Assembly (NCBI GenBank): GCA_900542425.1
Contig: UQNQ01000021.1
Location: forward strand, 1-28,865
Length of the DNA stretch: 28,865 bases
Source: an uncultured Eubacteriales bacterium
GTDB lineage: Bacteria > Bacillota > Clostridia > Oscillospirales > CAG-272
Direction of reading: 5' to 3'
Shown here: one piece after another, positions 7,128-15,332 of the stretch
How positions within the stretch are numbered: position 1 is the stretch's first letter
How the letters are laid out: every line of letters begins with the position of its first letter
The notes under the pieces: generated by a model
Seen by the model: only the letters and a program-made list of their open reading frames with translations
What the model was told of the DNA's origin: nothing
Database searches by the model: none
Program-made: the position numbers and the translations under genes

Positions 7128-8303
7128 ATGTTGAAAAAACAATCAAAATATCGCGTTTTACAAAAAATGCTCGCGCTTGTTATGATAGTCGCTCTTTTTT
7201 CTGTTACGGTTTTTTCCGCGGAGCTTTTTGCGGCGGTGTTTGTGGCGGAATCTCCGTTACATGTTGTATTTGAGCAAAAAGCGGAAAGCATTGAGCTCTC
7301 CGGTCAGAATTTGACGGTTAACACCGTAAAAGAACTTAAGGATTTTTCTGGGCGTATTTACATGGTTGTGGAATGTGCGCCGATAGGTTATATGATCTAC
7401 AGTACGGAGACAGGCGTATTTGTAGAAAGTTCACCGACTTCCTATTCTCCTTATTTGAATTTTTCCGGTGATAACTTGTATTATGGCGGTCCGACCGAAT
7501 ATTATCGGTTGGTAAATGGCACATATATTCATACCATTCTTTCTGAAACCATTGCACAGTCTGCGGATGTAGATAGAATGGAAAATCTTTCTGACTCTAT
7601 TTCGGAACGCTTGCAGACGGTGAAGGATGTGGCGCTTTTGGACTATGTGCTGAATGGAAATTCATCTGCCTATGCATTATCTCAAAGGGCTGTACCTCTC
7701 AGTGTTACCGGCGGAGGACTGAGTGCAGAAGAAATCAGCTGGTTTCAGGGACTGACCTCTTGCGGATACTATGAAGGCCCGGCTTCTGACGGAAGTACAT
7801 ATGGCTGCTGCGGATTTGTCGGATTGAATATCATATATGCCTTCTTCGACAAATTTATCGATGACATATACATGGACAATCAGTATTGGGCAAACAGTGC
7901 AAAAACTTCTTTGAAAAACGGAAATGATTCTTTTACCAAGTATCTGCATGATTTGGATCCGAAAGAAACGACAACGTCCGTTCATATCAACTCGGTGTCT
8001 AACCAATATTTGGATGAAAAAAATATTTCCGGTATCGATCATACCAACCGGATATGGGGACTTTTCACGTCCGGAACCATTAAAGGAATTTTGGATAACG
8101 GCTATCCGGTTGAATTGTTTGGAAGTCTTGCTGATCCTCCCGGCTACGATGGGGAAGGTAAAAAATCAGGACATGCAGTTGTCGCCTATCAATATATTGA
8201 AGATTCCGGAACGCAGTATGTCTGCCATTATGGATGGAATGGATATTCCAATGTGACAATTCAGGGAACACTCGGCAGTATTTATGCAATGGAGCTGGAA
8301 TAA
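7128..8303 (+). CDS. Secreted papain-fold cysteine peptidase (C39/C10-like)
   Basis: A 391-residue exported protein. Residues 1-35 form a signal peptide (KKQSKYRVLQK then a hydrophobic run ending near AELFAAV). The N-terminal 190 residues look like a propeptide or beta-rich prodomain. The C-terminal domain holds a likely catalytic Cys (C227 or C228 in STYGCCGFVGLNIIYAFF), a His (H349 in KSGHAVVAYQY) and the YVCHYGWNG block, whose N371 fits the third catalytic residue. This Cys-His-Asn order and the GHAVVAY/HYGWNG spacing are typical of C39-like and streptopain-like peptidases. The substrate is unknown. AGGAGG lies five bases before the ATG. A lipoprotein gene follows after 29 bases, which suggests that the two act together on the cell surface. 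Confidence 0.75.
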   Translation: MLKKQSKYRVLQKMLALVMIVALFSVTVFSAELFAAVFVAESPLHVVFEQKAESIELSGQNLTVNTVKELKDFSGRIYMVVECAPIGYMIYSTETGVFVESSPTSYSPYLNFSGDNLYYGGPTEYYRLVNGTYIHTILSETIAQSADVDRMENLSDSISERLQTVKDVALLDYVLNGNSSAYALSQRAVPLSVTGGGLSAEEISWFQGLTSCGYYEGPASDGSTYGCCGFVGLNIIYAFFDKFIDDIYMDNQYWANSAKTSLKNGNDSFTKYLHDLDPKETTTSVHINSVSNQYLDEKNISGIDHTNRIWGLFTSGTIKGILDNGYPVELFGSLADPPGYDGEGKKSGHAVVAYQYIEDSGTQYVCHYGWNGYSNVTIQGTLGSIYAMELE

Positions 8304-8332
8304 TTGCTTTGAAATGAGAAAGGAGAAATAAG

Positions 8333-9076
8333 GTGCAGCGACACAGGAGAAGGTTATCTGTATGGATCAGCATCATTTTTGTCATTTCGCTTTTTACAGG
8401 TTGTGCGCGCGAGGTAGAATCCATCCAAGCCGTAAATCCTCTCAGCAAACAGATGCTGTCGCTCCCGATTGAGGGTAGCAATGCCGTGACGGATACTCTT
8501 GAGGATTACGGATATATGACCTTTGAAAGCGATTTGTCATTGGAAAATATGCTTTCTGTTGTCCGTTCCGATTCCTCATTGCGTTCTGAGCTTATCTATG
8601 AAAGCATTTATATTCTCTCGGAGGGACAAACGGCAAATCATTGCTTTTGTATCCGTAGTCTTGGCAGTCGCCGTTTTGTATTTACCGGTATGCGAGGAGT
8701 TTTAGCGACAGATATTGATTCTTCAGGACAAAAGCAATGCAGAGCCTTTCTGCTTCCTGTGCATTTAATCTCCGATACATCTCTGATGTCAGAGAATGTA
8801 CAGCCGAATTGTTTTCTTTATGTCAATGTTCTTTATGAGGCTTATGACGGAATCGAGGCGTTTTATGATTTCTACCAGGAGCTTCATTGGTATACCGTGG
8901 AGCGGGATGATGATTCGCTTATCCTTTCCGGATATCGCGACGGAGTGGAAGTCATTCCCGATGCTTCCGATATTTCGGCGATTTCCTGCGGGACTTTGAG
9001 CTTTGAGCTGCCGCTCATCATTCGATTCCGAGAGATTGAGGGCCGGCATTTCTTCACGATTTCCGTTGATCAGTAA
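8333..9076 (+). CDS. Lipoprotein of unknown function paired with the cysteine peptidase
   Basis: A 247-residue protein with a lipoprotein signal peptide (MQRHRRRLSVWISIIFVIS, lipobox LFTGC). The mature part is a mix of predicted strands and helices, with no family that I recognise. GTG 8333 is the start: AAAGGAG lies six to ten bases upstream and the arginine-rich n-region follows directly. It sits 29 bases after the peptidase and just before a terminator, so it is the last gene of a two-gene operon. It could be an inhibitor, a receptor or a substrate anchor for the peptidase; this is inferred from position only. Confidence 0.8.
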   Translation: MQRHRRRLSVWISIIFVISLFTGCAREVESIQAVNPLSKQMLSLPIEGSNAVTDTLEDYGYMTFESDLSLENMLSVVRSDSSLRSELIYESIYILSEGQTANHCFCIRSLGSRRFVFTGMRGVLATDIDSSGQKQCRAFLLPVHLISDTSLMSENVQPNCFLYVNVLYEAYDGIEAFYDFYQELHWYTVERDDDSLILSGYRDGVEVIPDASDISAISCGTLSFELPLIIRFREIEGRHFFTISVDQ

Positions 9077-9113
9077 AAAATGCTCCCATCCATTTTCGGA
9101 TGGGAGCATTTTT
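9076..9113. terminator. Bidirectional rho-independent terminator
   Basis: A perfect 16-bp stem (AAAAATGCTCCCATCC and its complement) surrounds a 6-base loop, with A and T runs on both sides. It ends the peptidase/lipoprotein operon and can also stop the metal-efflux operon that converges on it. Confidence 0.92.
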
Positions 9114-9284
9114 GTGGTGAAATCGATAAGGAAAAGCAAACGCATCATAGTCGCTTTCCGTATAAAAGAGATAGGGGTTGAAAAGCGATATGCAAGAACA
9201 GGACTTTTGTGGATATTCTCTCTTTTTCTGTTTTTATAAGAGAAACCGCCTATTGAACAATGTTTAATTGCCTTTATTGTTTTG

Positions 9285-11144
9285 TCATTGCTCCGATTGA
9301 AATTTCTTGATGCGTAGTGCACGCATGGAGTTCAGAATGGCGATGACGGATACGCCGACATCTGCAAATACTGCCGCCCACATATTGGCAATTCCGAAAG
9401 CGCCGAGAATCAGAATCGCTGCTTTTACCGCAAGTGCAAAGATAATGTTGGCATGTGCGATTCCGATGGTGCGTCTTGCGATCTGGATTGCCGTTGCAAT
9501 TTTTGACGGTTTATCGTCCATGAGGACGATGTCCGATGCTTCAATCGCGGCATCCGAACCCATAGCGCCCATTGCGATTCCGATATCGGCACGGGAAAGT
9601 ACCGGCGCGTCATTGATGCCGTCTCCGACGAAAGCAAGAATTCCTTTTTTTGATTTTTCTTTCAGGAGTTCTTCTACCTTTTCTACTTTATTGCCGGGGA
9701 GCAGACCGGCATATACTTGATCGATACCAAGCGAACTTGCGACCGCGCGTCCGATCTCTTCGGAATCTCCGGTGAGCATGACGGTTTTGCGCACACCTGT
9801 TTGATGAAGCTTTTGAATTGCTTCTGCAGAGTCCGGCTTCAGTTCGTCTGATATGACGATATGCCCGAGATATTTTCCGTCGCGTGCAATGTGAACAGTA
9901 GTTCCGATTCTGTGGCAGGGATGCCATGCGGCACCTTCCTCTGTCATTAGCTTATCGCCTCCGATCGCGATTCTATGCCCATCTATTTGGGCAAGGACGC
10001 CTTTTCCCGAAATTTCCTGAACGTTTTCGATGCGGGAGGTGTCAATTTCTTTGTTGTATACTTCCTTGATGGATTTTGCAATCGGGTGATCGGAATAATA
10101 TTCCGCAAGAGCGGCATATTCGACAAGCTCTGCTTCCGAGGCTTGTTCAGGATGCACGGCTGTGACGTTAAAGACGCCCTTGGTAAGCGTACCTGTTTTA
10201 TCAAACACGACAATTTCACAGCGGGATAGCGCTTCCATGTAGTTTCCTCCTTTTACGAGGATCCCGCATTTGGAGGCGCCGCCAATTCCCCCGAAGAAGC
10301 TGAGCGGAACCGAAATGACAAGAGCGCAGGGACAGGAAATAACAAGGAAAGTAAGGGCACGATATATCCATTTGCTCCATAAACCGTCAAAAAGCGGCGG
10401 AATTACGGCGAGTAGCAGTGCTGCGGCCACGACACACGGCGTATAGAATTTAGAAAACTTTTTGATAAAATTTTCCGCTTTTGCTTTTTTGTTTCCGGCA
10501 TTTTCTACAAGATTCAGAATTTTAGAGACCGTGGACTCGGAGAATTCCTTGGTAACACGTACCCGAATGAGTCCTGTGAGATTAATACATCCGCTGATGA
10601 CATCATCACCGGGCATGATATCCCGTGGTAGGGATTCTCCTGTCAGCGCAGCTGTATCCACTGCAGAGGAACCTTCGAGAACAATTCCGTCGAGAGGAAT
10701 TTTTTCGCCCGCTTTGATAACAATGGTATCACCGAGTCTGACCTCTTCCGGATTGACTTCAAGAAGGGTACCGTCACGTTCGACATTGGCATAGTCCGGA
10801 CGGATATTCATGAGAGATGCAATGGATTTCCGCGATTTTCCGACGGCATAATCCTCAAAAAGCTCTCCGATTTGATCGAACAGCATAACGGCAACGGCTT
10901 CCGGATATTCTCCGATTGCAAAAGCACCGATAGAGGCAATTGACATTAAAAAATTTTCGTCAAAGATTTCACCGTGAAAAATGTTACGTACCGCTTTCCA
11001 AAGAATATCCCAGCCGACCACAAGATATGGTATCAGATAGATGAAGAGGCGCAAGGTCCCTTCAAGCGGGCAAACATACAGCACAATAAGAAGCACTGCG
11101 GCAATCAGGATTCGGAAGAGCTTCTTTTTTTGTTTTACAGTCAT
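9285..11144 (-). CDS. Zn/Cd/Pb-type heavy-metal translocating P1B ATPase
   Basis: A 619-residue membrane pump of the CadA/ZntA class. It has N-terminal transmembrane helices, the TGES actuator motif (AALTGESLP), the CPC metal-site motif in the sixth helix (C271 and C273, ISCPCALVIS), the phosphorylated D315 (DKTGTLT), the HP motif (SDHPIAK) and the GDGINDAPVL hinge. It exports soft divalent metals from the cytoplasm using ATP. The usual N-terminal metal-binding HMA domain is missing; instead, a free HMA protein is encoded just upstream in the same operon. AAAGGAG precedes the ATG at 11144. Control comes from the CadC-like sensor at the head of the operon. CPC plus a dual-site CadC-like sensor favours Zn/Cd over Cu. 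Confidence 0.93.
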   Translation of the reverse strand: MTVKQKKKLFRILIAAVLLIVLYVCPLEGTLRLFIYLIPYLVVGWDILWKAVRNIFHGEIFDENFLMSIASIGAFAIGEYPEAVAVMLFDQIGELFEDYAVGKSRKSIASLMNIRPDYANVERDGTLLEVNPEEVRLGDTIVIKAGEKIPLDGIVLEGSSAVDTAALTGESLPRDIMPGDDVISGCINLTGLIRVRVTKEFSESTVSKILNLVENAGNKKAKAENFIKKFSKFYTPCVVAAALLLAVIPPLFDGLWSKWIYRALTFLVISCPCALVISVPLSFFGGIGGASKCGILVKGGNYMEALSRCEIVVFDKTGTLTKGVFNVTAVHPEQASEAELVEYAALAEYYSDHPIAKSIKEVYNKEIDTSRIENVQEISGKGVLAQIDGHRIAIGGDKLMTEEGAAWHPCHRIGTTVHIARDGKYLGHIVISDELKPDSAEAIQKLHQTGVRKTVMLTGDSEEIGRAVASSLGIDQVYAGLLPGNKVEKVEELLKEKSKKGILAFVGDGINDAPVLSRADIGIAMGAMGSDAAIEASDIVLMDDKPSKIATAIQIARRTIGIAHANIIFALAVKAAILILGAFGIANMWAAVFADVGVSVIAILNSMRALRIKKFQSEQ

Positions 11145-11168
11145 AAAATCGGCTCCTTTCCTTTTTCA

Positions 11169-11390
11169 TTACTGAATTAAAATTTTACAGTCCGGCTCGA
11201 TTTTTTTGCAGGCTTTGGTAACCTGTTTCATGATGCTTTCGAATTGCGCATCATCAGCAGTGAGTGTGAGCTTTTGCAAAATAAAACTGACATTCACATC
11301 TTCTACGCCGTCAATTTTACGGATTGCGGCTTCCATTTTTTCTGCACAGAGCGCACAGTCGAGATTTTCCAGCGGAAAGGATTTTTTCAT
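11169..11390 (-). CDS. Free-standing HMA (heavy-metal-associated) domain protein
   Basis: A 73-residue single-domain protein with the ferredoxin-like beta-alpha-beta fold of HMA domains. The metal site is C12-x-x-C15 in ENLDCALCAEKME, the DCxxC form common in Zn/Cd rather than copper proteins. It probably hands metal to the ATPase encoded 24 bases downstream, replacing the domain that pump lacks. AAAGGAG stands before the ATG. The helix and strand pattern (VEDVNVSFILQKLTL) is complete for the family. Confidence 0.9.
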   Translation of the reverse strand: MKKSFPLENLDCALCAEKMEAAIRKIDGVEDVNVSFILQKLTLTADDAQFESIMKQVTKACKKIEPDCKILIQ

Positions 11391-11442
11391 GATATATTTT
11401 CTCCTTTTGTATCAAGCAATTTACGAAATGATATCTATTAAA

Positions 11443-11805
11443 TTATTCTGAAAGGTGTTCGATTCCCATGCCGAGAATGCTGTGAACGTGATCATCATCA
11501 AGGGAATAGAATACGATTTTTCCGTCGCGGCGGGCCTTGACAAGTTTGCTTGCTTTTAAAACGCGGAGTTGATGCGACACTGCGGTTTGTGAAAGCTTAA
11601 GGATACCGGCGATATCACAGACACAAAGTTCACGCTCAAATAAGGCGTATAGGATTCGGATTCTGGTGGAATCACCAAATACCTTGAAAAGTTCTGCTAA
11701 ATCATAAAGTATATCCTCATCCGGCATTTTGGAAAGAACTTCACGTACGACATCTTCATGAACGCATAGAAATTCGCATTTTTCGATTTCATTGTATTCC
11801 GTCAT
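11443..11805 (-). CDS. ArsR/SmtB-family metal sensor repressor, CadC-like
   Basis: A 120-residue winged-helix repressor. It carries both metal sites known from CadC: the alpha3N site (C10 and C14 in KCEFLC with C61 and C63 in ELCVCD) and the alpha5 site, a perfect D104-x-H106-x10-H117-x-x-E120. The recognition helix is LSQTAVSHQLRVLKASKLV. Proteins of this kind sit on the promoter and release DNA when Cd, Pb or Zn binds. It is the first gene of the operon with the HMA protein and the ATPase, and its promoter carries inverted repeats. AAAGGATG precedes the ATG. Confidence 0.93.
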   Translation of the reverse strand: MTEYNEIEKCEFLCVHEDVVREVLSKMPDEDILYDLAELFKVFGDSTRIRILYALFERELCVCDIAGILKLSQTAVSHQLRVLKASKLVKARRDGKIVFYSLDDDHVHSILGMGIEHLSE

Positions 11806-11821
11806 AAAATCAACATCCTTT

Positions 11822-11851
11822 CATGTGATTATCTGTTCATATGATATCACA
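11822..11851. promoter_or_regulatory. Candidate metal-sensor operator
   Basis: Two overlapping imperfect inverted repeats lie between the -10 and the sensor start: CATGTGAT (11822-11829) with TTCATATG (11837-11844), and TGTGAT (11824-11829) with ATCACA (11846-11851). Their spacing and the TGA-N7-TCA core resemble ArsR/SmtB operators. Confidence 0.5.
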
Positions 11852-11869
11852 AGATAAGCATTTTGTCAA
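11841..11869 (-). promoter_or_regulatory. Promoter of the metal-efflux operon
   Basis: Read leftwards: TTGACA (11869-11864), a 17-base spacer and TATCAT (11846-11841). It overlaps the candidate operator. Confidence 0.85.
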
Positions 11870-11879
11870 TTGAAAAATC

Positions 11880-11932
11880 AAAAAATCCGTCTGTCAATTC
11901 TGCTAAAAAACAGAGGACAAGGCGGATTTTTT
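11880..11932. terminator. Terminator after the DUF523 gene
   Basis: AAAAAATCCG (11880-11889) pairs with CGGATTTTTT (11923-11932), with extra GTC/GAC pairing inside and a large loop. Read leftwards, the stem ends in a T-run, so it would stop the envelope operon just before the efflux promoter. Confidence 0.6.
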
Positions 11933-11978
11933 TGATAGGATATCACGAATATACACGCAACTTCGAGAAGTTCTGGTT

Positions 11979-12413
11979 TCATGGAAGAGAAGAAAGATCC
12001 GATTCTCCGAGAACGGTGATTCCGTTTTCCATCAAAAGGGATGCGGTAATGCCGTTTCCCGCGGTAAGAGTACCTGTGAAAGTCCCGTTGTAAATCTGGC
12101 CTTTTCCGCAGGAGGGGCTTCTTTCTTTCAGAATCGCATATCGGCAGTCAAAGAGCCTGGCAAGCCGTAACGTTTCGTTGGCGCCGCGAAGATAGGCATC
12201 GGTCATATCAGCGCCGTCGCATCGAAGAACACCTCTCTCGGAGCATTCGGAAGGAAGTCTCGGTGTCGGAAGCCCGCCGAAAATTTCCGGACAGACGGGA
12301 ATCAGATGGTATTCATTTTTTAGTTTTGTTAAGATACTGTCCGGAAGCGGAACGGATCTCCCGTCATATCGACAGGCGGTGCCAAGAAGGCACGCACTGA
12401 TCAGAATATTCAC
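11979..12413 (-). CDS. DUF523 family protein
   Basis: A 144-residue protein with all the hallmarks of DUF523: ISACLLGTACRYDG at the N-terminus, VCPEIFGGLPTPR in the middle and ILKERSPSCG towards the end. The conserved cysteines (SACLLG, CRYDG, PVCPE, PSCG) suggest a metal or cluster site, but the function of the family is not firmly known. It starts with GTG, which overlaps the TGA of the SGNH hydrolase gene by four bases (GTGA). The ribosome site AGGAAGGAG lies eight bases upstream inside that gene, so translation is coupled. Confidence 0.85.
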   Translation of the reverse strand: MNILISACLLGTACRYDGRSVPLPDSILTKLKNEYHLIPVCPEIFGGLPTPRLPSECSERGVLRCDGADMTDAYLRGANETLRLARLFDCRYAILKERSPSCGKGQIYNGTFTGTLTAGNGITASLLMENGITVLGESDLSSLP

Positions 12414-13459
12414 TCCTTTTTCTCCTTCCTTGTAAGACCTCTGAGAAATAGAAACAGTACTGCCGAGAAAATCAGCGATGCTGCGATGATGATGACAATT
12501 TTTGCATAATCGACGACAGCATTTTGGGACTGTTCCTGTACATCTGCGGCAACGGGAAGTGCCGAGGTTTCCTCTCCCTGTAAGCTTGCGGGGGTGGATT
12601 CCGGTATATCCGTGACGGATTCTGTTTCCGGCTGACCGGCTGGTTTTGTATCGCTATCCGGTATGGCGGCTGTTGTTTCTTCCTGCTGTGTTTCACCGTT
12701 TGAAAGAATTTCCTGATAAGCTTGGGCGAGAATTTCCGCAATGGCTTCATGTCCTGCCGCAGTCGGATGAAAATCAAAGGTGATATAAAAATATTCGGGA
12801 ACGCCGTTCATTTGTTTCGCTACGTCGACAATAAAAAACTGATCGGATTCCTGCCGTGCATCTTCATAGGTTTCATTGATTTTCTGGACATAATAATCAA
12901 GTCTGTCACCGATGTTGTAACCGAGATAGGTATATTCTCCGCCTAAATAGGGATTATACAATGTTTGCAGAAGAATGACGGCATCGGGATTGAGTTCCCG
13001 CAGCATAGAAATACTGGCAACGAGGTTGTCTTTTAGTGTCTGATAGATTTCCGTCATTTCGTCGCTCATGGTATAATCGCCTGAAAGAACGGAGAGCAAT
13101 GCTTCGGAAAGCACGACTTTTCGGTTTTTTTCTCCGATCAGGTCGTTGCCGCCGATTGAAATGGTGATCAGCTGAGCCTCGGAAACCATATCCTTTTCCT
13201 TTTTGGAAAGCCCGGCTATTCGTGCTTTTAATTCTTCACTTGTCTGACCATTTTGTGCTAGATTGGATAGCTTAAATCCAAGCGTCTCGGCAAGAATAGT
13301 GGGATATGCTTCCGATGGAGAGCTTAGTCCGAAGCCTGCCGCAATCGAATCGCCGAACGCGACATAATCTGTTTTTTCGGCACCGGATACGGGAAATATT
13401 GCGGATGAAATCACAAAAACAACAACACATACGAATAAAATCAATTTTTTAAATGCCAT
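12410..13459 (-). CDS. Membrane-anchored SGNH/GDSL hydrolase
   Basis: A 349-residue exported enzyme. A signal peptide (MAFKKLILFVCVVVFVISSA) leads into an SGNH hydrolase domain: block I AFGDSIAAG with S38, block III SIGGNDLIG, and block V FDFHPTAAGH with the catalytic Asp and His. A Pro/Glu/Thr-rich linker follows, then a C-terminal membrane helix (AKIVIIIAASLIFSAVLFLFL) with a positive tail, so the enzyme is tethered outside the cell. These enzymes remove acyl groups; wall glycans, teichoic acids or lipids are possible substrates here. ATG 13459 has GGAGAGG six bases upstream; the TTG at 13489 has none. It lies between the wall amidase and the DUF523 gene. Confidence 0.88.
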   Translation of the reverse strand: MAFKKLILFVCVVVFVISSAIFPVSGAEKTDYVAFGDSIAAGFGLSSPSEAYPTILAETLGFKLSNLAQNGQTSEELKARIAGLSKKEKDMVSEAQLITISIGGNDLIGEKNRKVVLSEALLSVLSGDYTMSDEMTEIYQTLKDNLVASISMLRELNPDAVILLQTLYNPYLGGEYTYLGYNIGDRLDYYVQKINETYEDARQESDQFFIVDVAKQMNGVPEYFYITFDFHPTAAGHEAIAEILAQAYQEILSNGETQQEETTAAIPDSDTKPAGQPETESVTDIPESTPASLQGEETSALPVAADVQEQSQNAVVDYAKIVIIIAASLIFSAVLFLFLRGLTRKEKKE

Positions 13460-13489
13460 ATAGAACCTCTCCGATTTTTGAGAATACAA

Positions 13490-13516
13490 AATGCCGGCGG
13501 CTTATGCTCCGGCATT
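13490..13516 (-). terminator. Intercistronic hairpin between amidase and SGNH hydrolase genes
   Basis: AATGCCGG (13516-13509) pairs with CCGGCATT (13497-13490), followed leftwards by TTGTATTC. The T-run is short, so it may lower rather than stop read-through or protect mRNA ends. Confidence 0.5.
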
Positions 13517-13519
13517 CCC

Positions 13520-14386
13520 TCATTTTAGTATCAGCGAGTTCTTGAACTTTTCCCATTCGGAAGGATAATCGACAAAGTATTTCGGACACAGCTTTTGCCA
13601 CGGAATTCCGCTGCTGCTATATCGGACATAATCATAATGACGGAGAACATCGCTTCTTTCAAGATCGAATCGGTTACATAGCCAGGAAACGAGCTTGATG
13701 AGGGATTTGTATGTAGCATCGGTAAACTTTCCGCTTGCGTCCGGATGGCAGCATTCTATGGATATCGACGTATAGTTTCCTTCTGTGGTGCCGATTGCCC
13801 ACGCGACCTCGTCGAGCGGCATGCATTGCAGAATTTCTCCGTCGAGTCCGATAATGAAATGTGCGCTCACGTTATTGGCATTTTCAAAATACCGCCAGTT
13901 ATTGAGAGCGGATGTACCCGGGTTGGCAACATAATGTATGACAATGTTTTTTACCGCTGTCAGTTTTATACCCGGGCGGGAATTGGGATGGATGGACAGA
14001 TATTTTTCTGTAATCAAAGCCGCCATTTTTTCATCTGTGATATCGGCAAGTGTGATTCCTGTGTCGATGATGGGCGGATTTTCCGGCAAAGTTGTTTCAG
14101 GAGGGTCCGGAAGTGTTGCCGTCGGATAAGTTGTTTCATCCTGTGATCCCGAAGCGGTGTGATCCGTAGATTGGGAAGAATCTGTACTTGTATTTGTCGA
14201 GGAGCTTCCAGCAGATGGAGTTTCCGTATATTCCGAATTCCCGGTGGTTTGAAAAGGACCGTTTGGCTCCAGAATTCCCGTATATTTGACGGAGAAAACC
14301 GCGACAATGAGAATAACAAATATGAAAACAAATTTTGCGAGATTCTCTGCCAAGTTGTTTCGTATTTTTTCTTGACCGGATTTCAC
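13520..14386 (-). CDS. Membrane-anchored N-acetylmuramoyl-L-alanine amidase (Amidase_2/PGRP fold)
   Basis: A 288-residue protein with one N-terminal membrane helix (residues 18-36, FVFIFVILIVAVFSV). A Ser/Thr/Pro-rich spacer (about 45-105) follows, then a zinc amidase domain. Zinc ligands are the His in NIVIHYVAN, the His in VLRHYDYVR and the Cys in WQKLCPKYF. A Glu in SISIECCHP and the VSAHFIIG strand complete the fold. It cuts the bond between muramic acid and L-Ala in peptidoglycan on the outer face. The start is GTG with AAGGAGG just upstream, behind a strong promoter. It is the first gene of an operon with the SGNH hydrolase, which suggests joint wall remodelling. Confidence 0.92.
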   Translation of the reverse strand: MKSGQEKIRNNLAENLAKFVFIFVILIVAVFSVKYTGILEPNGPFQTTGNSEYTETPSAGSSSTNTSTDSSQSTDHTASGSQDETTYPTATLPDPPETTLPENPPIIDTGITLADITDEKMAALITEKYLSIHPNSRPGIKLTAVKNIVIHYVANPGTSALNNWRYFENANNVSAHFIIGLDGEILQCMPLDEVAWAIGTTEGNYTSISIECCHPDASGKFTDATYKSLIKLVSWLCNRFDLERSDVLRHYDYVRYSSSGIPWQKLCPKYFVDYPSEWEKFKNSLILK

Positions 14387-14416
14387 GCCATCCTCCTTAG
14401 AAACAAGATACAGCTT

Positions 14417-14445
14417 ATTATATCACAGTGAGTGTTATCTGTCAA
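14417..14445 (-). promoter_or_regulatory. Promoter of the envelope operon
   Basis: Read leftwards: TTGACA (14445-14440), a 17-base spacer and TATAAT (14422-14417). Both hexamers are perfect consensus. Confidence 0.93.
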
Positions 14446-14470
14446 GATAAGGAAAAGGACGGTATATTTG

Positions 14471-15292
14471 TTATGGCTTTTGGTATTTGACAAGAATGAA
14501 TTCCGCCGTTACCGTAATGTTATGAAGACGGGAGAGCTTTTCCTGATCCTCTCTGCTTGTTTTATAGTAGTAGGGAGTCATTTGGAAAAGAGACGTTATT
14601 TGTTCGTTATTAGTAAGCTGAAATGAAAAATTCAGCTTTTGCTCGGAGATAAGGGAAAAGCCATCGAGCGCAAGTGTACCGATATGATTTTCATATGGGG
14701 AGTCATAAATGGCTTCTTTGAGTTCCCAGAGATGACGGCGATCCGGAAAAACGCGCAGAAGGGTACCGCCGGGGACCATAACGCGGGAAAATTCAGCGGC
14801 GTCAAACGGTGCGAATAAATTGATCAGAAGATTGACACTGCTATCCGCAATCGGGATGGCGGAAATGCTTGCCACAGCGAGACCGATTTTCCGGTCCCGT
14901 GCGGCACAGGCGAGAATCGCATCACGTGAAACATCGATTCCGTAAACGGAAACAGCTCGGCCGGCATCTTCCAAGGTTTTTCGGATGAAGGAGGTATAAA
15001 ATCCTTCGCCGCAGCCGGCATCGAGAAGAGTATCTCCGTTTTTTGAACAGCAAACAGCAAGACGCGCGACGGCATCCCGCAGCGGATCATAAAAGCCTGC
15101 GTCCAAAAAAGCAGTGCGGGAAGATACCATGCATTTGTCGTCTCCATGACGGCGGACACCATATCCTCCGGGGCGAAGGAGATTGACATAGCCTTGTCTT
15201 GCAATATCAAAACAGTGTCTGTTTGCACATACGAGAGAGTGATTTTTTTCAGTCAGGGAATTCTGACAGACAGGACATCGAAAGAAGCTCAT
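14471..15292 (-). CDS. rlmA: 23S rRNA (guanine-N1)-methyltransferase, RlmA family
   Basis: A 273-residue enzyme. The N-terminal zinc finger has ligands C6, C9, C22 and H26 (FRCPVCQ, CANRHCFD) followed by the family motif FDIARQGYVNLL. The Rossmann domain shows the SAM site LLDAGCGEGFYTS and the loop INLFAPFDAAEF. RlmA methylates N1 of a guanine in helix 35 of 23S rRNA (G745 or G748, depending on the branch; Gram-positive members often use G748). ATG 15292 begins the zinc finger and has a GAGG site upstream; the longer reading from 15349 overlaps the stop of ylmH and is unlikely. It is co-transcribed with ylmH, 40 bases downstream of it. Confidence 0.88.
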   Translation of the reverse strand: MSFFRCPVCQNSLTEKNHSLVCANRHCFDIARQGYVNLLRPGGYGVRRHGDDKCMVSSRTAFLDAGFYDPLRDAVARLAVCCSKNGDTLLDAGCGEGFYTSFIRKTLEDAGRAVSVYGIDVSRDAILACAARDRKIGLAVASISAIPIADSSVNLLINLFAPFDAAEFSRVMVPGGTLLRVFPDRRHLWELKEAIYDSPYENHIGTLALDGFSLISEQKLNFSFQLTNNEQITSLFQMTPYYYKTSREDQEKLSRLHNITVTAEFILVKYQKP

Positions 15293-15332
15293 AAAAACCT
15301 CGGTATGTATAGATTTTGTAAAAGGTAGATGC

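Noticed and set aside
9003..9239. A 78-codon plus-strand frame across the terminator after the lipoprotein gene
   Set aside because: It overlaps the lipoprotein gene out of frame and runs through a perfect terminator hairpin; no ribosome site precedes it.
11863..12093. A 76-codon plus-strand frame spanning the terminator and the end of the DUF523 gene
   Set aside because: It starts in the efflux promoter, crosses a terminator and overlaps a well-supported DUF523 gene on the other strand.
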